Of a DNA stretch of 21,615 bases, positions 1 through 7,170 are shown piece by piece; the stretch's first letter is position 1, and every line of letters starts with the position of its first letter. The DNA lies in contig JAFPXU010000011.1 in the NCBI GenBank assembly GCA_017394605.1, positions 1-21,615 on the forward strand, given 5' to 3'. Source of the stretch: Clostridia bacterium (lineage in GTDB: Bacteria; Bacillota_A; Clostridia; Christensenellales; CAG-138). Both the position numbers and the translations under genes were made by a program. Under the pieces are notes generated by a model. It ran no database searches. It had not been told where the DNA came from and worked only from the letters and a program-made list of their open reading frames with translations.

Positions 1-1
1 C

Positions 2-118
2 GACGTGATCGACGACGCGGTCGACGAGTCCCTGTTCGACATCACAGGATATACATTCACCGACTACCAGACCGCTTTGGCCGAAGCACAGGCTGCGCTG
101 GAACAGCTGGCAGGCTGA
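2..118 (+). CDS. C-terminal tail of an unidentified protein (5' end outside window)
   Basis: An open plus-strand frame runs from the window edge to a TGA at 116-118 and encodes the last 38 residues of a protein. The tail is acidic at first (DVIDDAVDES) and ends in an alanine/glutamine-rich stretch (ALAEAQAALEQLAG) that would form an amphipathic helix. A strong rho-independent terminator follows 26 bases later, which supports this as a genuine gene end. Too little is visible to name a family, and no function is proposed. Confidence 0.75.
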   Translation, partial: DVIDDAVDESLFDITGYTFTDYQTALAEAQAALEQLAG

Positions 119-144
119 CCGGAACTTCTCCCCATAAATCCAGA

Positions 145-176
145 GACCGCGCTGACGCAAAGCGCGGTCTTTTTTA
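145..176 (+). terminator. Rho-independent terminator of the left-edge gene
   Basis: A perfect 9-bp stem (GACCGCGCT at 145-153, AGCGCGGTC at 161-169) with a 7-nt loop is followed directly by seven T residues (170-176). It lies 26 bases after the stop at 118 and reads in the same direction. Confidence 0.9.
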
Positions 177-270
177 TTGGGCGCCGCAGATGAAGCAGCG
201 TCTATTTTATTTGTTATAGTCCGGTTTTTCCGCCTGTTTCTGCTTTCCTGAATCTGATCTGCCGCCAGAT

Positions 271-310
271 AAAACAGGAACCGCACTTTCGATTCCGTGC
301 AGTTCCTGTT
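271..310 (-). terminator. Rho-independent terminator of the PLP-enzyme gene
   Basis: Arms 297-310 and 273-286 form a 14-bp stem. The one imperfect pair is U-G in minus-strand RNA but C-A in plus-strand RNA, so the hairpin favours minus-strand transcription. A short T-tract (TTTT) follows on the minus strand. It lies about 47 bases after the stop codon of the gene at 357-1829. The rest of the 119-356 gap holds only this and the preceding terminator; I see no gene in it. Confidence 0.8.
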
Positions 311-356
311 ACAGTTCAGACGATTTTCGGTTTTCTCTTCCGATTCAGCGCTTGGC

Positions 357-1829
357 TTACAGATTCTTCAGCAGGCCGGTCTCCTCGTTGAACTCGTTGA
401 TGAGCTCGTCGATCTGATCCGCCTGAGCGTGCATGTCGGTCCAGTAATGCTCGTCGTACCACTGCTTGTTGATCTCTTCGTAGGTCTTGCCCTGCTGCTC
501 GACCCAGGTGTAGTACTTGAGGTTGTGGACGCGCTTGCGGTCCGTATAGGTGAGTTCCTGCATCGTATCCGGACGGATGCCGTGGAGATGTTCCGCATAA
601 TCGGCGGCAGCGGGTGCTTCGCCGTATGCGCCGTACTGATCTTCGAGTTCCTTGATACGGCTCTGATACATGTCGGAGGAGTCGGTGCCGACTGTCGCAA
701 CGACATCGTGCTCGGTGAGCTCGTAGTACTTGGCCATCTTGATGCAGCAGAGGAGGTTCGCAATGCCGGAGATGCCGAGAAGCGGGAGCTTCGCGACGAA
801 GTCTGCCGGAACGCCAACCTTCTCGATCAGGTACTTGTGACCTGCCGGATCATTGAAGAGCCGGAGCAGGCGCTGGCTGTCTTCGTCGTCGATATCGATC
901 ACCATGTCGGTGTTCTTGACATTATGGATCCACGGTACATGCTTGTCGCCGATACCCTCGATGCGGTGTCCGCCGAATCCGTTCCAGAGCAGTGTCGGGC
1001 ACTGGAGTGCTTCGCCGACGGCCAGCTTGGAGGTCGGATACTGCTCCTTCAGATAATCGCCCGCGCTCATCGTGCCGGCGGAACCGGACGTGAAACATGC
1101 GCCCGCGAAACGGTCGCCGTCACGCTTGATCTGATTGAACGCGTCCTGGATCGCCTTACCGGTTACCTGATAATGCCATACGCAGTTGCCGAACTCTTCG
1201 AACTGGTTGAAGATCATGACGTCCTTGCGGGTCGCGCGGAGCTCATGGACTTTATCGAAGATCTCTTTTACGTTGCTCTCGCAGCCGGGAGTCGCGATGA
1301 CTTCGCCTGCGATCTTGGACAGCCAGTCGAAACGTTCCTTGCTCATTTCGGCAGGAAGGATCGCGATGGAGTCGCATGCAAGCAGTTTGGAGTTGAACGC
1401 GCCGCCGCGGCAGTAGTTGCCGGTGGAGGGCCAAACCGCTTTGTGGAAGGTCGGATCGAACTGTCCCGTTACGAGACGGGGAACCAGACAACCGAACGAA
1501 GCACCAACCTTATGGCAGCCTGTCGGGAACCATTTGCCGGTCAGGATGATGATACGGGCTTTCACGCCGGTCAGGACGGAAGGTACCTCGATGAAGTTAA
1601 CGTCACCGAACGTGCCGCCGCTGGGCTTCGGCTCGTTGCGCCAGGAAATACGGAAAAGGTTCAGGGGATTCAGATCCCAGAGCCCTACGTCCTTCAGCTT
1701 GTCCTTGATCTTCTCGGGAATCAGGTCAGGATTGCGCATTTGGGCGAAAGTCGGGATGATGATGCCTCTCTCACGCGCGCGAACAACCGTACGCTCGAGA
1801 TTGTCACGATTCATGGTAAGATCGATCAT
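357..1829 (-). CDS. PLP-dependent enzyme, fold type II (cysteine synthase/threonine synthase-like)
   Basis: This 490-aa protein resembles the tryptophan synthase beta/cysteine synthase superfamily (fold type II). The motif CHKVGASFG gives a candidate Schiff-base lysine at K107. STGNYCRGGA (135-144) matches the Ser-Thr-Gly-Asn loop that contacts the cofactor, and GSAGT (249-253) matches the glycine-rich phosphate-binding loop. It is clearly longer than a typical O-acetylserine sulfhydrylase (about 310 aa), with extra sequence at both ends, so the substrate cannot be inferred; many clostridial homologues are annotated only as PLP-dependent protein. GGGAG sits about 8 bases before the ATG at 1829, and a candidate promoter lies upstream. 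It appears monocistronic, with its own terminator. Family assignment is firm; reaction is unknown. A long plus-strand frame over the same bases is a shadow of this gene. Confidence 0.9.
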   Translation of the reverse strand: MIDLTMNRDNLERTVVRARERGIIIPTFAQMRNPDLIPEKIKDKLKDVGLWDLNPLNLFRISWRNEPKPSGGTFGDVNFIEVPSVLTGVKARIIILTGKWFPTGCHKVGASFGCLVPRLVTGQFDPTFHKAVWPSTGNYCRGGAFNSKLLACDSIAILPAEMSKERFDWLSKIAGEVIATPGCESNVKEIFDKVHELRATRKDVMIFNQFEEFGNCVWHYQVTGKAIQDAFNQIKRDGDRFAGACFTSGSAGTMSAGDYLKEQYPTSKLAVGEALQCPTLLWNGFGGHRIEGIGDKHVPWIHNVKNTDMVIDIDDEDSQRLLRLFNDPAGHKYLIEKVGVPADFVAKLPLLGISGIANLLCCIKMAKYYELTEHDVVATVGTDSSDMYQSRIKELEDQYGAYGEAPAAADYAEHLHGIRPDTMQELTYTDRKRVHNLKYYTWVEQQGKTYEEINKQWYDEHYWTDMHAQADQIDELINEFNEETGLLKNL

Positions 1830-1866
1830 ATTAATTCTCCCATTCTGTAAAGATTTTTACGTATCA

Positions 1867-1896
1867 AGAATACACTATCCGCGGAATTGTTGTAAA
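1867..1896 (-). promoter_or_regulatory. Candidate promoter of the PLP-enzyme gene
   Basis: On the minus strand TTTACA (1896-1891) and TATTCT (1872-1867) are separated by 18 bases, close to the sigma-70 consensus. The -10 lies about 38 bases before the ATG at 1829. Motif match only. Confidence 0.45.
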
Positions 1897-1914
1897 TACT
1901 AAACGGTCACATTC

Positions 1915-3069
1915 TCAAAAATATTTTGGTTCATCTAAAAAATTTTTCTTTTCCCGGTAGGCAAGCAGCAGATCCACCGATTCTCCGTAACTGCGGACAC
2001 CGCTTTCCTGCGCGTTATGCTTGAGATAGCTGTCGTTCATCTGGGTCACGGTCTCCTCCGTCGGTCCTTCGAACGAATCCCAGTACGCGTTATGCGCGCG
2101 GAAATCGCGGATCACCGCGTCCGAGTAATACGCTCTTGCCCGGGCATACAAATCCGGATCCGCGCGGTACAGCGCATTGCCGCACAGGATCAGGGCGTTC
2201 GCAAGTCCCGAATATCGTATCTCCGGATCGGATGAACAGATGCAAGCCAGCATCCCGGTAAACTCCGCTTCGTTCTCGGAAGCTAACCCGAGCTGATGCG
2301 CCATTTCGTGCGCGGCTGCCGATGAAGTCAGAAGCGGGATCTGATCGACATTGACATTCGGTTCCGCCGTCAGTCCGATATAGATGCCGGAAATGCCGGA
2401 CCACGAAAGTCCCTCCGACCAGGCAACCGGCTTCGCCCGCGTAACCTTGCCGGAAAAGCAAGGTTCCATTTCCGAAAGCGCCGCATACGCCTCGGGAAGT
2501 GAAGCGAACTTTTCTCTGTATCCGCCCGTCTGATAACGGAAAACACCGTTTTCATCCTCGACAAGTCCTGCCCGAACCTCCGACACCCTGATAGCGAGCT
2601 CTACCGTCAAATCGTACAGTTCCTCTTTCGGCCTCGCCTCCACGGTAACAGAAAGGCGGTTCTGAAGCGGTTCGCGGAAATAGTTGAATCCCCATGTCAC
2701 GTAAAACAGGTTCCAGACAACGCCCGCGATGATCACGATCCGCACCAGCATCCGCACGAACCGTACCGGATTCGTTTTTCTCAGAAGCAGCATCACGAAT
2801 CTGGTAAGAATCCTGAGCGGTATGCCGATCACAAGAGCGTACAGAATGACCTCCGCCAGCGAAATCGGGATCAGGGAAGTCAGCGAGCTGATCGCGTCCT
2901 TGATCTGCGGATAGAAACGCAGCGCATAGGCTTCGAACAGTTCCTTCCTTCCGGCGCAGATCGACGGCAACAGGATTCCGAGCGGAAGCAGCAGCGTCCA
3001 GGGAAGGATCCTTGTTACGGAAGACCAGTCACGTTTTTCGGATTCGGTTTTTGTGTCCTTTTGCTCCAT
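1915..3069 (-). CDS. DUF3810 membrane-anchored putative zinc metallopeptidase
   Basis: The protein is 384 aa from the ATG at 3069. An N-terminal charged stretch (MEQKDTKTESEKRDW) is followed by a hydrophobic segment (about 22-38), a second around 70-98 and a third around 107-125, then a soluble domain. That domain carries HEMAH (254-258) followed by ENEAEF (265-270), a zinc-peptidase-like HExxH plus downstream glutamate as found in the DUF3810 family. The active site should face outward if the three-helix topology holds, but this is inferred. I chose the ATG at 3069 because further-upstream starts run into the divergent gene, and because TATAAT ends 7 bases before it. No Shine-Dalgarno is seen, so the mRNA is probably leaderless. 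No clear terminator follows; it may read into the PLP-enzyme gene 86 bases downstream. Confidence 0.85.
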   Translation of the reverse strand: MEQKDTKTESEKRDWSSVTRILPWTLLLPLGILLPSICAGRKELFEAYALRFYPQIKDAISSLTSLIPISLAEVILYALVIGIPLRILTRFVMLLLRKTNPVRFVRMLVRIVIIAGVVWNLFYVTWGFNYFREPLQNRLSVTVEARPKEELYDLTVELAIRVSEVRAGLVEDENGVFRYQTGGYREKFASLPEAYAALSEMEPCFSGKVTRAKPVAWSEGLSWSGISGIYIGLTAEPNVNVDQIPLLTSSAAAHEMAHQLGLASENEAEFTGMLACICSSDPEIRYSGLANALILCGNALYRADPDLYARARAYYSDAVIRDFRAHNAYWDSFEGPTEETVTQMNDSYLKHNAQESGVRSYGESVDLLLAYREKKNFLDEPKYF

Positions 3070-3076
3070 ACGCGAT

Positions 3077-3085
3077 ATTATATCA
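3077..3085 (-). promoter_or_regulatory. Extended -10 promoter for a leaderless DUF3810 transcript
   Basis: On the minus strand the sequence reads TGATATAAT (3085-3077), a perfect extended -10 (TGn-TATAAT). With standard spacing transcription would start at 3070 or 3069, that is, at or one base before the ATG. No good -35 is seen, which is common for extended -10 promoters. Confidence 0.6.
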
Positions 3086-3087
3086 TA

Positions 3088-3116
3088 TGGAAAGAAGGCC
3101 GTGTTTGTGCTATGAT
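3088..3116 (+). promoter_or_regulatory. Extended -10 promoter for a leaderless TIM-barrel/pgi operon transcript
   Basis: TGCTATGAT (3108-3116) is an extended -10 with one mismatch in the hexamer. TGGAAA (3088-3093) matches four of six -35 bases at 17-bp spacing. Standard geometry puts +1 at 3123, exactly the A of the start codon, and there is no Shine-Dalgarno between promoter and ATG. Confidence 0.6.
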
Positions 3117-3122
3117 TAGCCC

Positions 3123-3977
3123 ATGAAAAGCGGTCAGGCATTCGCAAGCGTATCGAGCGCAACATACTTCCAGAGGATGGACCTTGAGGACATCGTAATG
3201 GATTTCCCCGCGCACGGCGTTTCCGACGCGGAGCTGTTTCTCAACTCGTTCAGCGAATACGAGCATGATTTCATCCGTCTCCTCGCGGAACGGGCGAATA
3301 AAACGGGGCTTCGTGTTCATGCCGTTCATCCAATGAGCATCCAGTTCGAACCCCAGATGTTTTCGATCCACCCGAGGCAGTACGGGGACGCGATGCGGCT
3401 GTTTGAAAAGGTGCTGCAGGGCGCCGTTATACTCGGCGCATCCAGATATGTCATGCACGGACCGCCGTATATCCGGGGCGTCCTGAAAAACGCGCAGTTC
3501 GACCGTGTTTCGGGTCTGCTAGGAGACTTTTCCGATATCGCCGCAGGATACGGCGTGACGCTGTGTCTCGAGAACGTCAGCTGGTGTCTCTTCCAGGAAC
3601 CCGATTTCGGAAAGGCGCTCGCTGACCGTCTCGGCGACCGGCTCCATTACACACTGGATATCAAGCAGGCGTTCCGAAGCGGCTACACGCCGGACGATTA
3701 CATCGATGCGGTCGGTCCGCTGATCCGCAACGTTCATCTGTGCGATTATGTCAGAGACGTATCCGGCCAGTACAATTGGAAACTGCCTGGCAAAGGCTGC
3801 TATTCGTTTGACGCGCTTTTTGCAAGGCTTCGTTCCGTCGGATACAGCGGACCGCTGACACTGGAAGGATACAGCGATTCCTTCCTTGATATTGAAGAAA
3901 TATTTGAAAGCTACCGGTTTCTCAAGACGATTGCGGACCGGATCTTTTCCACCGAAACATCTTTAGGAGGTAATTAA
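3123..3977 (+). CDS. Sugar phosphate isomerase/epimerase family protein (xylose isomerase-like TIM barrel)
   Basis: A 284-aa protein of the xylose isomerase-like TIM-barrel family (AP endonuclease 2 clan). Features seen include VHAVHPMS (strand with histidine), YVMHGPP, the strand LCLENVSW with the conserved glutamate that usually binds metal, HYTLDIKQAFRSG with a conserved aspartate, NVHLCDY with histidine, and a C-terminal GPLTLEGY with a last glutamate. These acidic and histidine positions match the family's divalent-metal site. The first residues (MKSGQAFAS) fit the usual first beta strand, which supports the start at 3123 despite the missing ribosome binding site. It is first in an operon with pgi; the pgi ribosome binding site lies within its last codons. 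The substrate is unknown, though the context suggests sugar metabolism. Confidence 0.85.
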   Translation: MKSGQAFASVSSATYFQRMDLEDIVMDFPAHGVSDAELFLNSFSEYEHDFIRLLAERANKTGLRVHAVHPMSIQFEPQMFSIHPRQYGDAMRLFEKVLQGAVILGASRYVMHGPPYIRGVLKNAQFDRVSGLLGDFSDIAAGYGVTLCLENVSWCLFQEPDFGKALADRLGDRLHYTLDIKQAFRSGYTPDDYIDAVGPLIRNVHLCDYVRDVSGQYNWKLPGKGCYSFDALFARLRSVGYSGPLTLEGYSDSFLDIEEIFESYRFLKTIADRIFSTETSLGGN

Positions 3978-3980
3978 AAC

Positions 3981-5408
3981 ATGGCAAGATACGACGACCC
4001 TTCCTTCCGCCAGAGCATGCGTCTGCGGCTGGACTACAACAACATGATGTCCGATATGCTCGGCGAGCGCGGAATCCGGGAAGAAGAGATTGACGGCATT
4101 TCCGAACAGCTCAATCAGGCATGCAGGGCGCTGGTCGAGAACCGCGGCAATATGCGCTGGCGCGAACTGCCGTATAACCAGAACCAGATCGTCGAGGACA
4201 TCATCAGGGCCGCGGAAGAGATCCGCAAGCGCTGCGAATACTTTGTAGTCCTCGGCATCGGTGGAAGCGCGCTTGGTCCGATCGCCGTGCAGCAGGCTCT
4301 CAACCACCTTCGGTATAACGAGCTCCCGAACCGGAAGCGCAAGGGCCCGAGGTTCTATGTTCTCGACAACATCGATCCGGAGACCATGACCGCTCTGTTT
4401 GACGTCATCGACCCCGACAAGACCGTGTTCAATGTCATCACCAAATCTGGCGGAACCAGTGAGACCATGTCTCAGCTTCTGATCGTTTCCGACATCCTCC
4501 ACTCCATGTACGGGGACAAGATCTCCGATCATCTGATCGCCGTTACGGACGAGTCCAAGGGCAACCTGATCAAGATCGCGAAACTGGAAGGTCTCTGCAC
4601 GTTCTACGTTCCGGACGGTGTAGGAGGCAGGTTCTCCGAGCTCTGCCCCGTCGGTCTGCTCCCCGCCGCGGTCTGCGGCATCGACATCCGCGAACTCCTC
4701 GCGGGCGCGGCCTATATGGACGAGATCTGCGCTGAAGAGGATGTCCGCAAGAACCCCGCCTATATGCTTGGTACGCTGTCCTACATCGCCATGCAGCGCG
4801 GGATCAACATTCATGTCATGATGCCTTATGCGGACTCCCTGAAATATATCTCCGACTGGTTCGCGCAGCTCTGGGCGGAATCCCTCGGTAAGCTTGTCCA
4901 CCGCGACGGCTCGGACGCGCACGCCGGACAGACGCCGGTAAAGGCACTCGGTGTTACCGACCAGCATTCGCAGGTCCAGCTCTACACGGAGGGACCGTTT
5001 GATAAGATCATCACGTTCCTCGGCGTGGAGAAATTCCGTTCGAAAGTCGCCATTCCGCTCCGGTATGAGGATATTCACGACGTATCGTTCCTGTCCGGTC
5101 ATTCCCTGAACGAACTGCTGCAGACTGAGCAGCACGCCACGGAATACGCCGTCATGAAGAGCGGACATCTTTCCGAAACGATCACGCTGCCGGAAGTCAA
5201 CGCCTTCACGATCGGCGAGCTGCTTTACATGTTCGAGGTCATGACTGCCTTTACGGGCGAGCTGCTGGATATCGACACGTTCAACCAGCCTGGCGTGGAA
5301 GAGGGCAAGAACGCCACCTACGCCATGCTCGGCAAACCCGGGTACGACGAGAAGCGGGCTGAACTGGAATCGCAGCCGGCAAAGAACGAAAAATACATCC
5401 TTGCATGA
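3981..5408 (+). CDS. pgi: Glucose-6-phosphate isomerase
   Basis: This 475-aa protein interconverts glucose 6-phosphate and fructose 6-phosphate in cytosolic glycolysis and gluconeogenesis. Seen motifs are GIGGSALGP (92-100) and KSGGTSET (155-162), the sugar-phosphate-binding SIS loops. The active-site-type segment WAESLGK, a GQTP turn and the segment TEGPFDK follow, and the C-terminal part (GVEEGKNATY) contains the expected lysine. Length is close to the usual 450 aa for Firmicutes enzymes. A strong AGGAGG (3965-3970) precedes the ATG by 10 bases and lies inside the end of the previous gene. The stop overlaps the next start by four bases (ATGA), so translation of the phosphatase is probably coupled. 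Identification is secure. Confidence 0.97.
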   Translation: MARYDDPSFRQSMRLRLDYNNMMSDMLGERGIREEEIDGISEQLNQACRALVENRGNMRWRELPYNQNQIVEDIIRAAEEIRKRCEYFVVLGIGGSALGPIAVQQALNHLRYNELPNRKRKGPRFYVLDNIDPETMTALFDVIDPDKTVFNVITKSGGTSETMSQLLIVSDILHSMYGDKISDHLIAVTDESKGNLIKIAKLEGLCTFYVPDGVGGRFSELCPVGLLPAAVCGIDIRELLAGAAYMDEICAEEDVRKNPAYMLGTLSYIAMQRGINIHVMMPYADSLKYISDWFAQLWAESLGKLVHRDGSDAHAGQTPVKALGVTDQHSQVQLYTEGPFDKIITFLGVEKFRSKVAIPLRYEDIHDVSFLSGHSLNELLQTEQHATEYAVMKSGHLSETITLPEVNAFTIGELLYMFEVMTAFTGELLDIDTFNQPGVEEGKNATYAMLGKPGYDEKRAELESQPAKNEKYILA

Positions 5409-6052
5409 CAAAGAAGCTGGCGGTTTTCGATCTGGACGGAACGGTCCTCGACACGCTTGATGATCTAGCAGGAGCATTGAACCACGCGCTTGCCGAATAT
5501 GGTTTCCCCGAACGGACTTCCGAGCAGGTTCGTCTTGCGATAGGCGGAGGACTCAGAAAGATGATCGACCGGAGCGTTCCCGATACCGTCCCGGCAGAAG
5601 GGAAAGAACCTGTTTTCCGTTTGTTCATCGAGCGCTACGCGTCCCATTTTATGGATCACACCAGACCGTATGAAGGCGTTCCCGACCTGCTCAGGAACCT
5701 GAAGAACGCGGGAATGCTCCTCGCGCTTGTTACAAACAAGGACGCACGCATGGCGGAACCGCTCTGCGATACCTTCTTCCCCGGCATGTTCGACCTTGTC
5801 GTCGGGCACGCGCCTGGTCTGAGGTCCAAACCCGCTCCTGACGGTGTCGTGTCGGTACTGAACACCCTGTCCGTTCCGGCAGAAGAAACTGTGTATATCG
5901 GCGATTCTGAAGTGGATGCAAAAACCGCGGAAAACGCGGGCACGGATTCCGTTATCGTCTCGTGGGGATACCGCACCGTGTGCGAGCTGGCAGAAATGGG
6001 CATCCGCGATCCCGTTCCGGATCCGGAAACGCTTCTTTCCCGACTCCTTTGA
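5405..6052 (+). CDS. HAD-superfamily phosphatase (phosphoglycolate phosphatase-like)
   Basis: The 215-aa protein has all four HAD motifs: FDLDGTVLDT near the N-terminus (nucleophile D9, acid/base D11), the LVTNKD threonine of motif II, the lysine of RSKPAPD for motif III, and IGDSEVD for motif IV. A helical cap lies between motifs I and II, as in subclass IA enzymes such as phosphoglycolate phosphatase and beta-phosphoglucomutase. It dephosphorylates a small phosphate ester; the exact substrate cannot be told, but operon position after pgi suggests a sugar phosphate or phosphoglycolate. It starts with ATGA overlapping the pgi stop and is followed by a hairpin terminator. Confidence 0.88.
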   Translation: MTKKLAVFDLDGTVLDTLDDLAGALNHALAEYGFPERTSEQVRLAIGGGLRKMIDRSVPDTVPAEGKEPVFRLFIERYASHFMDHTRPYEGVPDLLRNLKNAGMLLALVTNKDARMAEPLCDTFFPGMFDLVVGHAPGLRSKPAPDGVVSVLNTLSVPAEETVYIGDSEVDAKTAENAGTDSVIVSWGYRTVCELAEMGIRDPVPDPETLLSRLL

Positions 6053-6072
6053 AATCCAATCTGTATAACTGA

Positions 6073-6107
6073 AAAAAGGCGGCTCCCATACAGGAAGCCG
6101 TCTTTTT
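6073..6107 (+). terminator. Terminator at the end of the isomerase-pgi-phosphatase operon
   Basis: Arms 6073-6084 (AAAAAGGCGGCT) and 6096-6107 (AGCCGTCTTTTT) pair over 12 bp, with one G-U pair in plus-strand RNA. The downstream arm ends in five T residues. The same bases could work weakly for the convergent YitT gene at 6130 because both arms carry A/T runs, but the wobble favours plus. Confidence 0.85.
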
Positions 6108-6129
6108 GATGTCTCGTTGTCCGTTTGAC

Positions 6130-7020
6130 TCAGCGTCCCGAATCGTGGATCCTCTTGAAGTTGCCGCGTGTCTCCTTCACGGATGAAACGCTGACAAACG
6201 CGTCCGGAAACGCTGCAATAAGCCGGTAGAAATGGGTAAGCTGATGTTTGTTGATCACGCAGATCAGGACCGTCTTTTCCTGATGCGAATAGCCGCCTTC
6301 CGCGCGCAGTACCGTCGCCGTATGGCGGAGTTCGCGGATGAGCAGATCGCAGATTTCTTCCGGACGGCTCGTGATGATCTCGATCCGAAGCGCCTCCTTA
6401 TTTCCCTCGATGATATAGTCGCTGACGCGGGTGGTCAGATAGCAGTAGATGATGCACAGAATGACCGGCTCGATATCCCACCCGTATACAAAGTAACTGC
6501 TGACCGCCACAACGGTATTGATCAGAAAGATGATATGGGTAAACGAATAGGCCGGATACGACCGACGTACAAGATCGGCAACATAATCCGTTCCTCCGGT
6601 ACTCGCACCCGCCCGTATTGTAACTCCGCAGATGAATCCGCTGATCGTTCCCGCCGCTACGGGAGCGAGAAGAGTGGAACGTCCGTCAGCAGTATGATAG
6701 ATGAACCGGCTGAGATCGATGACGCCGCGCTGCATGAGCAGAAGCGATTCGGAAAAAGCGAGCACGAACACAAGCGTTTTCAGACTGAAGTGGCGGTCAA
6801 CGAACAAAAAGGCAATGAGCGCAAGCGGGATGTTGATGATCAGTGAAGAGTAGCCGATGCTGAATGAAAAAAGATACTGGATCATCGTGGCGATTCCGTT
6901 AATCCCCGCAGGCGCGAACGCGTTATGAAGAATAAAAATCTGATAATTGAGGGCCATCAGAATGCCCATGAAAAAGACGAGCACGTACTCCAGGACGTGC
7001 CTAGTAAAAGAATGTTTCAT
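6130..7020 (-). CDS. YitT family membrane protein (DUF161 plus DUF2179)
   Basis: A 296-aa integral membrane protein. The N-terminal half has about five to six hydrophobic segments, including the family signature around NAFAPAGINGIATM and the glycine-rich RAGASTGGTDYVADLV. The C-terminal part, from about residue 205, is a soluble domain matching DUF2179 (EEICDLLIRELRHTATVLRA and the segment ending SVKETRGNF). YitT proteins are widespread in Firmicutes and no firm transport substrate is known to me. Upstream is only a weak GGCAG-type ribosome binding site. The gene lies about 150 bases after the CofE-like gene, separated by that gene's terminator, so it is either independently transcribed or expressed by readthrough. 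Confidence 0.9.
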   Translation of the reverse strand: MKHSFTRHVLEYVLVFFMGILMALNYQIFILHNAFAPAGINGIATMIQYLFSFSIGYSSLIINIPLALIAFLFVDRHFSLKTLVFVLAFSESLLLMQRGVIDLSRFIYHTADGRSTLLAPVAAGTISGFICGVTIRAGASTGGTDYVADLVRRSYPAYSFTHIIFLINTVVAVSSYFVYGWDIEPVILCIIYCYLTTRVSDYIIEGNKEALRIEIITSRPEEICDLLIRELRHTATVLRAEGGYSHQEKTVLICVINKHQLTHFYRLIAAFPDAFVSVSSVKETRGNFKRIHDSGR

Positions 7021-7118
7021 GTCTGCCTTTCGAATAACAAACGATAAATCAGGACGGGTTCATCCCGACAGCCGGGCAGTCTCCCGGAGCAATGAAAACC
7101 GCCGGTTTCTCCTCCCGC

Positions 7119-7153
7119 AAAAAAGGGGTCGGGCATTTGCTCGCCCGAACCCC
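7119..7153 (-). terminator. Terminator after the CofE-like gene
   Basis: On the minus strand GGGGTTCGGGC (7153-7143) pairs with GCCCGACCCC (7134-7125), leaving one unpaired base, around an 8-nt loop. Six T residues follow (7124-7119). It lies 17 bases after the stop of the gene at 7171-8370. Confidence 0.9.
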
Positions 7154-7170
7154 CGCAATTCAGCGTATTC

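Noticed and set aside
297..1850. A 517-codon open frame on the plus strand opposite the PLP enzyme
   Set aside because: It mirrors the codon structure of the minus-strand gene, has no recognisable motif and runs over that gene's terminator. The minus-strand protein has clear family motifs.
3112..3126. A four-codon frame (ATG to TGA) overlapping the start of the TIM-barrel gene, a possible leader peptide
   Set aside because: Its ATG lies inside the -10 hexamer, so it would not be on the predicted transcript, and it has no ribosome binding site.
3963..5477. A 504-codon open frame on the minus strand opposite pgi
   Set aside because: Shadow of the plus-strand pgi gene, with no family resemblance and no ribosome binding site.
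6073..6107. A small RNA in the convergent gap
   Set aside because: The hairpin is fully explained as a terminator of the pgi operon, and no independent promoter is seen.
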